Origin: Patagioenas fasciata
Lineage: Eukaryota; Chordata; Aves; Columbiformes; Columbidae
Reading direction: 5' to 3'
DNA: 64,000 nt
NCBI RefSeq assembly: GCF_037038585.1
Contig: NC_092525.1
Location: forward strand, 5,620,969-5,684,968
The position numbers and the translations under genes are program-made. Below the pieces are notes generated by a model. It was not told where the DNA came from and made no database searches. It saw only the letters and a program-made list of their open reading frames with translations. Shown here piece after piece: positions 62,630 to 64,000 of this stretch. Each line of letters opens with the position of its first letter. The first letter of the stretch is position 1.

Positions 62630-62743
62630 CTGCAAAAACCATGAACATTAAAGTAACGTTTATAAATCACAAACATGTTATTTGGCTTCCTTATGGACTG
62701 AAAGTGACAGGAGTGAAGCATCTAAACGTGATCTGTCCCATAT

Positions 62744-62935
62744 TCATTCTTCACCACTCTGCAGCGGTTCTAGCAGGAGCTTCACACGTTTTCCCCCATT
62801 TAAGAGTTTAGATGCCAAAATATCCCAATAAGAACCATAATGCTTGTTTACATCTAGAATTGTCTTAAATATACGTCCTCCTATGCATGTTACAGAACAC
62901 TGTAACCCTGCTTTGTATATTAACATGTAATACAT
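62744..62935 (-). other. Possible internal exon, - strand
   Basis: A 63-codon open frame on the - strand contains an acceptor-like GGGTTACAG near 62,900 and a weak donor near 62,750. It lies between the promoter region and the terminal exon of the same strand. No family is recognised. Confidence 0.2.
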
Positions 62936-63000
62936 GCCACTAAAACCGTATCAATTAACTGACTAGACAAAGTTTTCCTCTGGAATTTAACACGTGCATT

Positions 63001-63460
63001 AAAACTCCTCCAAACCGAAGCCCAGCTCTACTAGGCCGTCCCACAAGCGCAGGGCTTGAGCTCTGGTTTGAGCCTGATGCCGCACTCCCCGCGCCGGGCT
63101 GCAGTACTGCGCTGTGGCCACCGGGCGGCAGCACCAGCGACACCCGGCGGCCGGTGCACCGCGGGAGCACCGGGGCGCCACCGCGCATGCGCGGAACCGG
63201 GGCTGAACGTCCGCGTGCGTGCGGGGGTGACCTGCACCGGGGTGACCACCCGGGATCACCCACAGCAAACGAGCCACCCGGGACAACGCGGAACAGAAAA
63301 TCCGCTCTAGAGAACCACCCCACCCAGAGAACCCTCCTCGGCGGAACCTCCCGGCGGCCCGTTCGAGCTCTCTAGTGCCCTATTTGCGTAGCCACGCCTC
63401 TGATTTGCATTTCTCCGCCCCATCCTCGCCCCGCCTGTCGTTCCCACGCGCCCCGCCCCT
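63001..63460. promoter_or_regulatory. CpG-rich, probably bidirectional promoter
   Basis: Dense CpG runs from about 63,050 to 63,460, with GC boxes (CCCCGCCTG, CCCCGCCCCTCC near 63,430-63,460) and no TATA box. It contains the palindrome at 63,181-63,194 and leads into the octamer cluster on its right. A - strand transcript would fit the terminal exon at 62.1-62.6 kb. Confidence 0.65.
63181..63194. promoter_or_regulatory. NRF1-type site, perfect palindrome
   Basis: CCGCGCATGCGCGG is a 14-bp perfect palindrome whose core GCGCATGCGC is the known NRF1 recognition sequence. NRF1 sites are typical of TATA-less CpG-island promoters near the start site. Confidence 0.75.
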
Positions 63461-63558
63461 CCTCTTATCTCTCGCAATCTGATTTGCAGGCTTCGAATCT
63501 CAATTTGCATTCTCCCCGCCTACTCACCTCCCTGCCCAAGCCCCGAGGAGATTTGCAT
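63382..63558 (+). promoter_or_regulatory. Cluster of octamer (ATTTGCAT) motifs
   Basis: There are exact ATTTGCAT at 63,403-63,410, 63,503-63,510 and 63,551-63,558, and one-base variants at 63,382-63,389 (ATTTGCGT) and 63,482-63,489 (ATTTGCAG). All five are in the same orientation within 177 bp and interleaved with CCGCCC/CCCGCC boxes. The octamer binds POU-domain (OCT) factors and is found in histone H2B, snRNA and immunoglobulin promoters. Confidence 0.75.
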
Positions 63559-63579
63559 ATCCGGCACGACGCTCTGCTC

Positions 63580-63672
63580 TGTTCTGTTTCTATTCGACCC
63601 CATCTATTTCTATTATTTCTACTTCTATTAATTCTCGTTCTATTTCTTTTCCTGTTTTCTGTTTCTTTCCCT
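63580..63672. repeat. Polypyrimidine simple-sequence tract
   Basis: It contains TTCTATT, TTCTACT and TTTCTT-type short repeats, with almost no G on the + strand. It directly follows the octamer cluster. Confidence 0.7.
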
Positions 63673-63795
63673 GCGAAGTACAAACCACACCTGATCTCAC
63701 AGATGTCCAGTGTAACCTGTAGCTGCTTTTGGTAAATATGAGCAGAACTTTACAGCACACGGTTTTCCCAGCAACATGAAGCGGAGAGCGTATTC

Positions 63796-63813
63796 AAAAA
63801 AAAAAAAAAAAAA
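63796..63813. repeat. A18 homopolymer
   Basis: A run of 18 A is followed by an A/C-rich stretch (AACAAACCACAAACAC). It could be a decayed retroposon tail, but I see no target-site duplication or element body. Confidence 0.6.
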
Positions 63814-63814
63814 C

Positions 63815-64000
63815 AAACCACAAACACAAAGACGACACACAGCCTTGTAAGTCGGGTGATTAATTCTATTCAGTACGCTTTTACTTAAGTTAGATTACAA
63901 GAAAACTAAATTGGGCTTGCCCAGTGCCCTGTGAGTAGTAAAAACCATCACCACACAGTCACTCAGCAGAGAGCTCGCAGCAGCTCCCCGGCTGCCGCAG
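63815..64000. other. Right end of window, nothing recognised
   Basis: It is AT-rich, then mixed sequence up to a GC-rich end (CAGCAGCTCCCCGGCTGCCG). No gene or repeat can be supported. Confidence 0.5.

Noticed and set aside
63796..63813. A18 run as the tail of a recent retroposon
   Set aside because: I found no flanking duplication and no recognisable element body upstream.

Overview
The window is vertebrate nuclear DNA. I lean towards a bird, with moderate confidence, from the betaretrovirus-like (ERVK-type) retroviral remnants, the compact CpG-island promoters and the minisatellite-rich GC landscape. I could not name the species or chromosome. No intact, recognisable protein-coding gene is present.

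Positions 1 to about 55,050 are one continuous macrosatellite. It is built from three length variants of a single parental unit: A (8,646 bp), B (6,936 bp) and C (5,992 bp). With the end of an embedded retroviral remnant as the unit boundary, the order is A0 (tail only), A1, B1, C1, A2, B2, C2, A3 and a terminal partial unit. B1-C1-A2 and B2-C2-A3 are two nearly identical copies of a 21,574-bp higher-order repeat. Each unit has five parts: (i) a single-copy segment of about 1.8 kb; (ii) a pyrimidine-biased minisatellite of about 56-bp monomers carrying the palindrome GAGCGCTC; (iii) one or two related modules, M2 and M3; (iv) a module M4; and (v) a crippled endogenous retrovirus of about 981 bp inside M4, with a 6-bp target duplication CTCTTC. 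B and C can be derived from A by three unequal exchanges: 910 bp and 944 bp lost in the minisatellite, and M2 and M3 collapsed into one hybrid. The retrovirus inserted once, aged, and was then carried along by the tandem amplification.

At 55,050-55,250 the final partial unit stops matching the homogenised units but stays clearly homologous, so this looks like the true array edge. Next come decayed and then regular copies of an unrelated 52-bp minisatellite (to 56,206), abutting a CpG island (about 56,215-57,000).

The last 7 kb are ordinary-looking genic sequence. On the + strand there are splice-site-bounded open segments (57.2-58.3 kb) and a strong polyadenylation signal at 60,060. On the - strand there is a likely terminal exon (62,629 down to about 62,140) with its own polyadenylation signal. 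A second CpG-rich promoter region (63,000-63,560) holds a palindromic NRF1-type site, GC boxes and a cluster of octamer (ATTTGCAT) motifs. The genes belonging to these promoters could not be identified.
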